Of a stretch of DNA of 64,000 bases, positions 45,418-53,667 are shown piece after piece (within the stretch, counting starts at the first letter, position 1; the number at the start of each line of letters is the position of its first letter). This DNA comes from Dechloromonas hortensis (GTDB lineage: Bacteria > Pseudomonadota > Gammaproteobacteria > Burkholderiales > Rhodocyclaceae). A program made the position numbers and the translations under genes. Where the stretch lies: NCBI RefSeq assembly GCF_009469765.1, contig NZ_SSSQ01000001.1, positions 124,001-188,000 on the forward strand. The letters are read 5' to 3'. Under the pieces are notes generated by a model that saw only the letters and a program-made list of their open reading frames with translations, ran no database searches and had not been told where the DNA came from.

Positions 45418-48400
45418 CTAGGCCGCGACCGGCTCCGGCTCCATCGCAGGAACGGCCTTCCCGTCTCCCGCCGTTGGCCTGATCTTGAACCAGATCGCGT
45501 ACAAGACTGGCAAGAAAACCAGGGTCAGAATCGTCCCGGCGAAGGTGCCGCCGATGAGCGTATAGGCCAGCGTGCCCCAGAACACCGAATGGGTCAGCGG
45601 AATGAACGCCAGCATGGCGGCGAGTGCGGTCAGGATGACCGGACGGGCGCGCTGCACGGTGGCCTCGACGACAGCGTTGAAGGGCGCCAATCCATCCGCG
45701 ATGTTGTCGCGGATCTGCCCGATCAGGATCAGCGTGTTGCGCATCAGGATGCCGGACAGGGCGATCAGACCGACCAGGGCATTGATGCCGAACGGCTGCC
45801 CGAACAGCAATAGGGTGGGCACGACGCCGATCAAGCCGAGCGGTGCGGTGGCGAATACCATCATCATCGCGGCGATCGAGCGCACCTGGAAGATGATGGT
45901 GATCAGGGTCAGCGCGATCATGATCGGGAAGACCGGCGCCAGTGCCCGATTGGCCTTGCCCGACTCCTCGATGGCGCCAGCCATTTCGATCCGGTAACCG
46001 GCCGGCAGTTTGGCAATGATCGGCTGCAGCTCCTGCCACACGGCGTTGGAGACATCCGGCGGCTGCAGGCCCTCGGCGATATCACCACGCACGGTGATAG
46101 TTGGGGTGCGGTCGCGGCGGCGCAGGATGGGGTCTTCCATGCGGACATCAACCTTGCCGACCTGCGACAGCGGAATCTTTTGACCGCCCGCGCCGACCAG
46201 GGTGAAGTCAACTATCCTGCCTGGATCGAGTCGCGTGTTGCCGCCCGAACGAGCTGTGACCTGCACCGAACGGATGTCCTCGCGCACTTCCGTAATCGGG
46301 ATGCCACTCAGCAGGAACTGCAGCTGCTGGGCCACATCGGTAGACGTCAGGCCGATGTTCTGCAGGCGATCCTGATCGAGCGAAAAATGCAGTGCCGGCA
46401 CACGCTCGCCCCAGTCGGTGTTGACCGTCCGCATCTGAGCGGAGGCCTGCATGACGCCACGCACCTCTGCCGCGATGTCGCGCAGCTTGTTGGGATCCGG
46501 CCCCATGACGCGGTAGGCCACGGGAAATGGCGATGGGGGGCCGAAGACGATCTGGGTTACGCGCACCCGTGCCTCGGGCGCCAAACCGTCGGCTGCCGCC
46601 TGGCGCAATCTGAACTTGAGGGCTTCGCGTTCCTTGTCATCGCCCGTCAGGACCACGATCTTGGCGAACGACGGATCGGGCAATTCAGGTGACATCGCCA
46701 GGAAAAAGCGGGGCGCGCCCTGGCCGATATAGGACGTCACGACCCTGGCCTCTGGCTGCTCTGCCAGCCAGGCTTCGACCTTGGCTGTCGCAGCGCTGGT
46801 TTGCGCGATCGAGGTGCCATACGGCATCTGCACCTCGACCAGAACCTCCGGCCGGTCCGAGGTCGGGAAGAACTGCTTGTTGACGACGCCCATGCCGAGA
46901 ATCGCGATAACGAAGGCACCGATCACGCTTGCCGCGACGAGCCATTTGCGCCGGATCACCCAGACCAGCAGCCGGCGGAAGCGCTCGTAATTCGGCGTGG
47001 CGTAGATGGCCCCATGCCCGCCCGCGTGCTTCTCGTAGTTTGGCAGCAGCTTGACCCCGAGGTAGGGCGTGAACACGACGGCAACGATCCACGAGGCGAT
47101 CAGGGCCGTGCCGACGATCCAGAACATGTTGCTGGTGTATTCACCGGCGGTCGACTTGGCAAAGCCGTTGGGCATGAAGCCGATTGCCGTCACCAGCGTG
47201 CCGGCCAGCATCGGCGCGGCGGTGTGGCTCCAGGCATAGGCCGCGGCGCGGATGCGGTCGTAGCCTTCCTCCATCTTCACGACCATCATCTCGATGGCGA
47301 TGATCGCGTCGTCGACCAGCAGCCCCAGTGCCAGGATCAGCGAGCCCAACGTAATTCGTTCGAAATTCTTGCCGGTCGCCGCCATGATGATGAAAACGGC
47401 GGCAAGGGTCAGCGGCACTGCAGCAGCAACCACGACACCGGCGCGCCAGCCCATGCTGAGAAAGCCGACCAGTATCACCACGCCGAGGGCGACCAGGAAC
47501 TTGACCATGAATTCGCCAACCGCCGACTGGATATTCACCGACTGGTCCGTCACCTTGGACAGGCTCATGCCGAGCGGCATTTCGGCGTTGATCGTCGCCG
47601 CTTCCGCCTCCAGCGCCTTGCCCAGATTGAGGCCGTTCCAGCCCTCGCGCATGACCACGCCGAGCAGCAGGGTTGGTTCGCCGTTGTTCCGGATCAGGAA
47701 GGTGGCCGGGTCTTCGTAGCCGCGCTTGACCTCGGCGATATCGCCGAGTTTCAGCGTCCGGCCGCGCGCCGCGACCGGCGTATTGCGGATCGCTTCCAGA
47801 TCGTCGATCGCACCCTCCAGCCGGATGAAAACCTGTGGGCCCTTGGCTTCGATCGAGCCGGCAGGCGTCATGACATTGCGGCTGTTGAGCGCTGCGAAGA
47901 GTTCGCGCGGGGAGACGCCCAGCGTCGCCAGGCGGTCATGCGAGAACTCGACGAAAATCCGTTCGGCCTGCTCGCCGATGATGTTCACCTTCTTGACGCC
48001 GGGTACGTGCAGCAGACGCTGACGCATGGTTTCCGCGTCGCGCACCAGGTGCCGGTGCGGCTCGCCCTTGGCTTTCAAGGCGTAGATCGCAAAGGTCACG
48101 TCGGCATATTCGTCATTAACCATCGGGCCGATGACGCCACGCGGCAGTTTGAGCGCCTCGTCGCCGAGTTTCTTGCGCGCCTGATAGAACTGGTCGGGGA
48201 CGTCGGCCGGCGGCGTACTGTCGAGCAGAAATACCGTGGAGAAAGCCAGCCCCGGCCGCGTAAAGGTCTCGGTCCGGTCATACCAGCGCAGTTCCTGCAT
48301 GCGCTTTTCCAGCGGTTCGGCGACCAGTTCTTCCATCTCCTTGGCGGTCGCCCCGGGCCAGGCGGTGATCACGGTCATTTGCTTGATGGTAAAGGCGGGG

Positions 48401-48519
48401 TCCTCGGCTCGACCCAGGGTCAGGAAGGCGATGACACCGGCGATGAAGATCGCCAGCATCAGGAACAGGGTGACCGATCGCTCGCGGACAGCGAGGGCGG
48501 AGAGGTTGAAAGCACTCAT
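45418..48519 (-). CDS. RND-family efflux pump, inner-membrane transporter
   Basis: 1033-residue proton-driven RND permease with 12 transmembrane helices and two large periplasmic loops. The first helix is followed by EDPAFTIKQMTVITAWPGATAKEMEELVAEPLE; proton-relay Asp403 and Asp404 lie in TM4 (LGLLVDDAIIAIE). This is the AcrB superfamily, in the branch with the VKRGYEDPATFLIRNNGEP-type sequence. Substrate not predictable; hydrophobic drugs, dyes or solvents are likely. It overlaps the adaptor gene by 4 bases; the outer-membrane channel is encoded divergently beyond tetR. Confidence 0.93.
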   Translation of the reverse strand: MSAFNLSALAVRERSVTLFLMLAIFIAGVIAFLTLGRAEDPAFTIKQMTVITAWPGATAKEMEELVAEPLEKRMQELRWYDRTETFTRPGLAFSTVFLLDSTPPADVPDQFYQARKKLGDEALKLPRGVIGPMVNDEYADVTFAIYALKAKGEPHRHLVRDAETMRQRLLHVPGVKKVNIIGEQAERIFVEFSHDRLATLGVSPRELFAALNSRNVMTPAGSIEAKGPQVFIRLEGAIDDLEAIRNTPVAARGRTLKLGDIAEVKRGYEDPATFLIRNNGEPTLLLGVVMREGWNGLNLGKALEAEAATINAEMPLGMSLSKVTDQSVNIQSAVGEFMVKFLVALGVVILVGFLSMGWRAGVVVAAAVPLTLAAVFIIMAATGKNFERITLGSLILALGLLVDDAIIAIEMMVVKMEEGYDRIRAAAYAWSHTAAPMLAGTLVTAIGFMPNGFAKSTAGEYTSNMFWIVGTALIASWIVAVVFTPYLGVKLLPNYEKHAGGHGAIYATPNYERFRRLLVWVIRRKWLVAASVIGAFVIAILGMGVVNKQFFPTSDRPEVLVEVQMPYGTSIAQTSAATAKVEAWLAEQPEARVVTSYIGQGAPRFFLAMSPELPDPSFAKIVVLTGDDKEREALKFRLRQAAADGLAPEARVRVTQIVFGPPSPFPVAYRVMGPDPNKLRDIAAEVRGVMQASAQMRTVNTDWGERVPALHFSLDQDRLQNIGLTSTDVAQQLQFLLSGIPITEVREDIRSVQVTARSGGNTRLDPGRIVDFTLVGAGGQKIPLSQVGKVDVRMEDPILRRRDRTPTITVRGDIAEGLQPPDVSNAVWQELQPIIAKLPAGYRIEMAGAIEESGKANRALAPVFPIMIALTLITIIFQVRSIAAMMMVFATAPLGLIGVVPTLLLFGQPFGINALVGLIALSGILMRNTLILIGQIRDNIADGLAPFNAVVEATVQRARPVILTALAAMLAFIPLTHSVFWGTLAYTLIGGTFAGTILTLVFLPVLYAIWFKIRPTAGDGKAVPAMEPEPVAA

Positions 48520-49652
48520 TTCTGTGCCCCGCCGTTTGCCGCTGCGCCAGGTGCGGCGCTGCTGTCAGCCAGTCGAACCGGTTCGCCTTCGTGCAGCAGA
48601 TGGGCGCCGAGCACAACGACACGATCACCCGCCGCCAGTCCACTGGTGATCGCTGCGGATTCACTGCTGAGGCCGGCAACCTGTACGGCGCGCCAGGTTG
48701 CCTGAAGCCCCTGTCCTTGGTCCTCCTGACCTTTGACCAGCCAGACGCCGGGCCCCTTGCCCTGATCGAAGAGCGCGCTGACAGGAATCTGGAGCGCCGG
48801 GGTGGCGCGGCCGCTTTGAATTTCGATGGAAACGGTCGAACCGAGTGGCGCGTCGGCCAGCCGGCCCTCCAGTACGTAGCGCGCCTCGAAAGTACGTGTC
48901 TGTGGGTTGGCGGCATCCGACAACTGACGCAATTTCGCGGCACCGATCAGCCCGCTGCCATACAAGGTCGCGCGCCCTGCGGAGCCGATCGCCGGACGCA
49001 GGCTTTCGGGGAGCGCAATGAGCGCTTCGCGGCGCCCGGCATGGGCCACACGGACGACGACCTGGCCAGCGCCGACCACCTGGCCCGGCTCGCCCAGGGT
49101 CTCGACCACGACGCCGTCCGAATCGGCGAGCAGTACCGCGTAGCCCGTTTCGTTGTGGGCCACGTCGGCCTGGGCCTGGGCCGCCTTGAGCTCGGCTCGC
49201 GCCGAATCGGCGGCCGCCTTGATCTTGTCGTAGGCAGAGGCTGACACCGCCCCGGCCGAAACAAGATCGCGGTATCTCGACTCATCCTCGGCGGTCTGGC
49301 GCGCGCGCGCCGTGGCGGCGGCAACGGCCTCGTCGCGGGCGTGCGTGGCGAGCTTCAAATCGGTGGTGTCGATGCGCATCAGCGCCTGACCGCGCTTGAC
49401 AGTCTGGCCAGCATCGACCAGGCGCTCCAGGATCTTGCCGGGAACGCGGAAACCCAGGTCGCTCTGCACCCGTGCCGCGACGACGCCGCTGAACGAAGGC
49501 TCGGCCTGGGTGGCGGTCGCTACCGGCGCGATCCGGATGAGTGGCGCCTGGGTCCGCGGATCGATTGAAGACGTGGTATCGCTGCAGGCTGCCAAGGCGA
49601 TAGGCAACAGACCGACGATGGCGAGGAAGGGAATATTGCGGCGCTGAAACAT
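48516..49652 (-). CDS. RND efflux periplasmic adaptor lipoprotein
   Basis: 378-residue membrane-fusion protein linking pump and channel. Signal peptide with lipobox ALAAC, then split lipoyl halves (GFRVPGKILERLVDAGQTVKRGQALMRID and LLADSDGVVVETLGEPGQVVGAGQ) around an alpha hairpin, then beta-barrel and membrane-proximal domains. ATG at 49652 follows a near-perfect AAAGGAGG, so the longer frame to 49709 is rejected. First gene of the adaptor-pump operon; a 26-bp inverted repeat lies upstream. Confidence 0.93.
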   Translation of the reverse strand: MFQRRNIPFLAIVGLLPIALAACSDTTSSIDPRTQAPLIRIAPVATATQAEPSFSGVVAARVQSDLGFRVPGKILERLVDAGQTVKRGQALMRIDTTDLKLATHARDEAVAAATARARQTAEDESRYRDLVSAGAVSASAYDKIKAAADSARAELKAAQAQADVAHNETGYAVLLADSDGVVVETLGEPGQVVGAGQVVVRVAHAGRREALIALPESLRPAIGSAGRATLYGSGLIGAAKLRQLSDAANPQTRTFEARYVLEGRLADAPLGSTVSIEIQSGRATPALQIPVSALFDQGKGPGVWLVKGQEDQGQGLQATWRAVQVAGLSSESAAITSGLAAGDRVVVLGAHLLHEGEPVRLADSSAAPGAAANGGAQK

Positions 49653-49691
49653 GACGACCTCCTTTAACGCGAAGGCCTTCATCTTCCATCG

Positions 49692-49717
49692 AGTGACCGA
49701 TTGTGTCAATGGTCACT
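49692..49717. promoter_or_regulatory. Candidate TetR operator before the adaptor gene
   Basis: AGTGACC (49692-49698), 12 bases, GGTCACT (49711-49717): a perfect 7-12-7 inverted repeat. On the minus strand a TTGACA (49709-49704) lies inside it and can serve as the adaptor -35 box, so repressor binding would block polymerase. The same 7-12-7 layout recurs on the other side of tetR. Confidence 0.65.
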
Positions 49718-49734
49718 TTTTCTCAGGCAGCGTT

Positions 49735-50352
49735 CTAGGGTGCCAGGCTACGCAGCACCAGATTCGACAACTGGCTGGGCGCGTCCTCGATGAGGTCGAG
49801 GTTGTGCTGGAGCAGCAACGGATTGGCAAAGGGCAGCATGACGAGATAGATCGCATGCACCGTTTCGTCGAGCGGCGTCTTGCGCTCGAACTCGCCCACT
49901 TCCCGCCCTTCTCGGACGATCTCTGTCAGGGTCTGCCGAATGCGCTGTCCGTAGGCAACGGCGGACGGCCAACCCTCGCCGGCGGAATGCGCGGCAATGT
50001 CATACAGCTTGCGATCGTTGAAGAAGAGTTCCACGCTCGCTGTCACCATAGCCTTGAATAATCGACGGAATTTCTCCGTCGGCGTACTGGCGCCGGCCAC
50101 CGCTTCATCAACCGCGGCGACGATCGTGCTCAAGGTCTTGCTGCAGATGGCTTCGCCGATCGCCTGCTTGGAATCGAAGAACTTGTAGATATAAGCCTTG
50201 GAAAAGCCGATCGCCTTGGCCAGGTCGGAGACCGTGGTCTTGTCGTAGCCGTAATGGCTGAAGTGCGCCTCGGCCGCCTCGACGATCTGATCACGAACGC
50301 TGTGGTCGACGGGGCCGCGGGCCTGTGGGGTGGAAGATTCGATTTCGCTCAT
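49735..50352 (-). CDS. TetR-family repressor of the efflux genes
   Basis: 205 residues. N-terminal TetR helix-turn-helix (IVEAAEAHFSHYGYDKTTVSDLAKAIGFSKAYIYKFFDSKQAIGEAI) and a variable all-helical ligand domain. ATG at 50352 is chosen because upstream codons overlap the promoter region. Its likely promoter is TTGTCA (50387-50382) and TATTGT (50364-50359), which would start transcription at about the ATG itself, and no Shine-Dalgarno is visible, so the message may be leaderless. It sits between the two halves of the efflux system, with a candidate operator on each side. Confidence 0.92.
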   Translation of the reverse strand: MSEIESSTPQARGPVDHSVRDQIVEAAEAHFSHYGYDKTTVSDLAKAIGFSKAYIYKFFDSKQAIGEAICSKTLSTIVAAVDEAVAGASTPTEKFRRLFKAMVTASVELFFNDRKLYDIAAHSAGEGWPSAVAYGQRIRQTLTEIVREGREVGEFERKTPLDETVHAIYLVMLPFANPLLLQHNLDLIEDAPSQLSNLVLRSLAP

Positions 50353-50380
50353 GGGAAAACAATACCGCGTTTGCTGTCGG

Positions 50381-50415
50381 TTGACAACCAGTGACCAAAC
50401 TGGGCTATAGTCACA
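50381..50415. promoter_or_regulatory. Divergent tetR/channel promoter with candidate operator
   Basis: TTGACA (50381-50386) and TATAGT (50406-50411), 19-base spacer, drive the outer-membrane channel gene. AGTGACC (50390-50396), 12 bases, AGTCACA (50409-50415) repeats the 7-12-7 layout of the site at 49692 and covers the spacer and -10. The palindrome-like GGTTGACAACC (50379-50389) supplies -35 boxes for both directions. Confidence 0.6.
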
Positions 50416-50443
50416 ACAACAAACCAACTCCCGAAGGACTCCC

Positions 50444-51928
50444 ATGCTCACCCATCCCCGCTCTCTCGTCCTGTTTCTGAGCGCCGGCATCTTGTCGGGC
50501 TGCGCTGTTGGCCCCAACTACCGGCCGCCCTTGGTCGAGCTGACATCCAGCTTTCTCGGGCAGAAGGGTGTCGAGCAACGTTCGGTACAAGGTAAGGCAG
50601 ACCTGCAACACTGGTGGGCCGGCTTCGAGGATGCCTTGCTCGCGCACTACGTCACCCTGGCGCTCGAGCAGAACCTGGACATCGCCCAAGCGACGGCGCG
50701 TGTCGCCCAATCACGTGCGGCCTTGCGCTACGCCGATGCGGCCTTGCTGCCCGCCGGCAACGTGAGTACGAGCGCCGGGCGAGGCTACCTGTCGGTTGAG
50801 ACTCCGCTCGGGCAGGTGCTCAATAGCTCGCCCGGCTTCGATCGCTGGGGCGGCACTTACGAGGCCAATCTCGGGGCGAGTTGGGAGATCGACCTGTTCG
50901 GCGGTCTGCGGCGCGGGCGGGAGACTGCCCGCGCCGAATACGAGGCGTCCGAAGCTGGCGTTGCTGCGACACGGCTGGCCATCGCCGCGCAGACCGCGGA
51001 CGTGTACGTCATGATCCGCGGCCTGCAGGCGCGCCTCGCGATTGCCCAACAGCAGGCGGAGACCCGACGCCGCTTGCTCGCGATGATCAAGCTCCAATAC
51101 GAGAAGGGAATCGCCGCCGAACTCCAGAAGAACCAGGCCGAGGGTTCGCTGACCCAGGCCGAGGCACAGATCCCCGTCCTCCAAGCCGGCCTCGATTCGG
51201 CGATGAACGCGCTCGACGTACTGCTCGGCGTGCAGCCGGGAACCCACCGCGCCGAACTGGCTCCGCTGAAGCCTATCCCGGCCGCGCCGGCCTTAGCCGA
51301 GACCGGCACCCCGGCCGAGATGCTGCGCCGCCGGCCCGATCTCATTGCCGCCGAACGGCGCCTGGCTGCCGCCAATGCACGCATCGGCGTGGCGGTCGCC
51401 GAGTATTACCCCAAGTTCTCGCTCGGCGCGCTGCTCGGCAGCGCCACCGCTATAGCGAGCGGCAACCTGTTCACCGGGGCCGCCAGCCAGGCCCAGGGTG
51501 TCCTCGGGCTGCGCTGGCGGCTGTTCGACTTCGGCCGTGTCGACGCGCAAATCGCTGCCGCGCGCGGCCAGGAGGCCGAAGCCCTGGCGGCCTACCGGCT
51601 GGCCGTATTGCGGGCGACCGAGGATGTCGAAAACGCTTTTTCCGCCCTGGTCAACCGCGAGGCCCAAGTTGGCATCCTGACCCGGGGTGAGTTGTCGTTT
51701 GCCAAGGCACGCGAGAACTCGTTTGCTGCCTACCAGGGCGGCGTCGTCAGCCTGATCGAGGTGCTCGATGCCGACGGCAACCTGCTGCTGGCGCGCGATG
51801 CCAAGGCCCAGGCACAAACCGAGGCGGCGCGTGCCGCCATCGCCTCCTTCCGGGCCTTGGGCGGCGGCTGGGATACACCATCGGCAAACAACAACCGCCT
51901 CGCCGGCAAACTCTCCACCAACGACTAG
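50444..51928 (+). CDS. RND efflux outer-membrane channel lipoprotein (NodT family)
   Basis: 494-residue TolC-like outer-membrane factor with signal peptide and lipobox ILSGC (Cys20), then two OEP repeats rich in coiled-coil helices (LEQNLDIAQATARVAQSRAALR; ATEDVENAFSALVNREAQ). EMLRRRPDLIAAERRLAAANARIGVA is the family hallmark. Divergent from tetR, it completes the tripartite pump encoded at 45.4-49.7 kb. It leads an operon with a dehydrogenase 11 bases downstream and a thioesterase. Confidence 0.93.
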   Translation: MLTHPRSLVLFLSAGILSGCAVGPNYRPPLVELTSSFLGQKGVEQRSVQGKADLQHWWAGFEDALLAHYVTLALEQNLDIAQATARVAQSRAALRYADAALLPAGNVSTSAGRGYLSVETPLGQVLNSSPGFDRWGGTYEANLGASWEIDLFGGLRRGRETARAEYEASEAGVAATRLAIAAQTADVYVMIRGLQARLAIAQQQAETRRRLLAMIKLQYEKGIAAELQKNQAEGSLTQAEAQIPVLQAGLDSAMNALDVLLGVQPGTHRAELAPLKPIPAAPALAETGTPAEMLRRRPDLIAAERRLAAANARIGVAVAEYYPKFSLGALLGSATAIASGNLFTGAASQAQGVLGLRWRLFDFGRVDAQIAAARGQEAEALAAYRLAVLRATEDVENAFSALVNREAQVGILTRGELSFAKARENSFAAYQGGVVSLIEVLDADGNLLLARDAKAQAQTEAARAAIASFRALGGGWDTPSANNNRLAGKLSTND

Positions 51929-51939
51929 AGGTAAGCCAA

Positions 51940-52725
51940 ATGATCATAACCAATAATTCATGGGTGCTCATCACGGGCGCATCGAGCGGCTTCGGCGAGG
52001 AGTTCGCCCGCCAATATGCCGAGCAAGGCCACTCGCTGGTCCTCGTCGCGCGCCGGCTGGACCGGCTGCAAGCGCTTGCCGAGACGCTGCGCCGGCAATA
52101 CCGCGTCGAAATCGTGGTCGAGCAGATCGATCTCTCCGATATTGAAGCGATCACCCAATTGCATCGGCGCCTCCGCGAGCGCGGCATTACCATCGAAATC
52201 CTGATCAACAACGCCGGCCATGGGTTGCAAGGTCCGTTTGTGGACAGCCCATTGGACGCAACCCTGGCCATGGTGCAGCTCGATGTGGCCAGCCTGACTG
52301 CGGTAACCCATGTCTTCGCCCAGGATATGCGGATGCGAAAACGCGGGAAGATCCTGCTGGTCGCCAGCTTGCTGGCCTACCAGGGCGTGCAGAACTTCGC
52401 CGTCTACGCCGCCGCCAAGGCCTACGTGCTGCGTCTGGGTGAGGCGCTGCATCGCGAACTCAAGCGCGAAGGCATCACCGTGACGACGCTATGCCCCGGC
52501 ATGTCGGATACCGGGTTTGCCGCCGCCGCGCAGCAGAAGCTGACGCCCGCATTAAAGCTGTTGATGATGCAGCCGGCGCCCGTCGTGCGCACCGGTATCC
52601 GCGCCTTGCAGGCCGGACGCATCAGCGTCGTGGCGGGCTGGGCGAACAAGGCTTTGGTGATCGTGACCTGGGCGACGCCGCGCTGGCTGCACCAGGCCTT
52701 TTTGTCGCACGCGATGAACGGGTGA
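51940..52725 (+). CDS. Short-chain dehydrogenase/reductase
   Basis: 261-residue classical SDR. NAD(P)-binding TGASSGFG (residues 12-19), NNAGHG, and the catalytic triad Ser143, Tyr156, Lys160 (YAAAK). The ARR after the second strand favours NADP. It resembles DltE/YqjQ-type oxidoreductases with a C-terminal membrane-associated segment (WATPRWLHQAFL). It starts 11 bases after the channel gene, so it probably belongs to the TetR regulon and may modify a toxic substrate or a lipid. Confidence 0.87.
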   Translation: MIITNNSWVLITGASSGFGEEFARQYAEQGHSLVLVARRLDRLQALAETLRRQYRVEIVVEQIDLSDIEAITQLHRRLRERGITIEILINNAGHGLQGPFVDSPLDATLAMVQLDVASLTAVTHVFAQDMRMRKRGKILLVASLLAYQGVQNFAVYAAAKAYVLRLGEALHRELKREGITVTTLCPGMSDTGFAAAAQQKLTPALKLLMMQPAPVVRTGIRALQAGRISVVAGWANKALVIVTWATPRWLHQAFLSHAMNG

Positions 52726-52775
52726 GCGAGTAGGTCAAACGCTCACAACGAACACTCACAGCAAGGAGTAGCCTC

Positions 52776-53330
52776 ATGACAGCACCAACCGACGCGATGA
52801 ATCCTGAAGACACGCTTGCCCGCTGGCGGGCCGAAGAAGCGGCCGTACGCGCCCGCTTACAGACGGCTCCCGGCTTGGCCACACCAGCCCAAATCGCCGG
52901 ACGCTCCGGATTGCAGGTATTTCAGTCGCTGCTCGCCGGGGAAATTCCACCCCCGCCAATGGCTGTCACACTCGACTTCACCCTGCTTCGCATCGAGACC
53001 GGATTCGCAGTATTCCAGGGGCGGCCAGGGTTCAGTCATTTCAACCCGATGGGCACGGTGCACGGCGGCTGGTTCGCGACCATGCTCGACAGCGCCCTGG
53101 GATGCGCCGTGCATTCCACGCTATCGGCGGGCAAGGCCTACACCACCCTGGAACTGAAGCTCAACATTGTCCGCGCTCTCACCAACGCCGTTCCGCTGGT
53201 GCGCGCGGAAGCCCGGCTGGTCCACGGCGGCCGCCAGGTGGCGACCGCAGAAGCCCGGCTGGTGGGACCGGATGGCAAACTCTATGCCCATGCGACCACC
53301 ACTTGCCTGATATTTGATCTCGCTTCCTAG
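52776..53330 (+). CDS. PaaI-type hotdog thioesterase
   Basis: 184 residues, hotdog fold. HFNPMGTVHGGWFATMLDSALGCAVHSTL holds the PaaI motif with the catalytic Asp and the HGG turn; VHGGRQVATAEARLV forms the C-terminal strands. An N-terminal helical extension of about 45 residues precedes the domain. It should hydrolyse an aromatic or medium-chain acyl-CoA. AAGGAG stands before the ATG, 50 bases after the dehydrogenase, so it is probably the last gene of the channel operon. Confidence 0.87.
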   Translation: MTAPTDAMNPEDTLARWRAEEAAVRARLQTAPGLATPAQIAGRSGLQVFQSLLAGEIPPPPMAVTLDFTLLRIETGFAVFQGRPGFSHFNPMGTVHGGWFATMLDSALGCAVHSTLSAGKAYTTLELKLNIVRALTNAVPLVRAEARLVHGGRQVATAEARLVGPDGKLYAHATTTCLIFDLAS

Positions 53331-53576
53331 CGCGGAACTAAAGATTTCTGTCCTGCTCGTGCCTCGATCATGGGGATACCCTAGCCCAGCAAACGGTAGC
53401 TTTCGCTTGGCGTAGCGTTACCCTGAATGGCCGCATTTGAAATCTTCGAGCGGCGGGTAACCGCCCCAATGCCGCCGGGCTTTCCGATGATGTCCAGGAT
53501 CGGCTTTGGCCGATAAGCCGAATTTTTCGGTCGCGGCCTCAATAGAACGCCAGCACTGCTCTACTCACAAACAAGA

Positions 53577-53598
53577 AGCCCCGCATCATCGCGGGGCT
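53577..53598 (-). terminator. Probable terminator of amt
   Basis: AGCCCCGC (53577-53584) and GCGGGGCT (53591-53598), 6-base loop; minus-strand reading gives TCTTGTTTG after the stem. It lies 70 bases past the amt stop. The rest of 53331-53667 has no gene; it holds this hairpin and the tandem repeat. Confidence 0.6.
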
Positions 53599-53613
53599 CC
53601 TTGTCCAAACCTG

Positions 53614-53653
53614 TCCGACAGACATTATTTCACTCCGACAGACTTTATTTCAC
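53614..53653. repeat. Tandem 20-bp repeat, two units
   Basis: Two exact-length units of 20 bases, TCCGACAGACATTATTTCAC (53614-53633) followed directly by a copy differing at one base (A to T at position 11; 53634-53653). The core matches the scattered copies at 43576-43748, mostly in inverted orientation. The pair ends 14 bases before the amt stop codon. No transposase is linked. Confidence 0.8.
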
Positions 53654-53667
53654 AAGATCACCATCAA

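Noticed and set aside
46801..48705. 634-codon plus-strand open frame
   Set aside because: Antisense to the RND pump; His/Asp-rich product without motifs.
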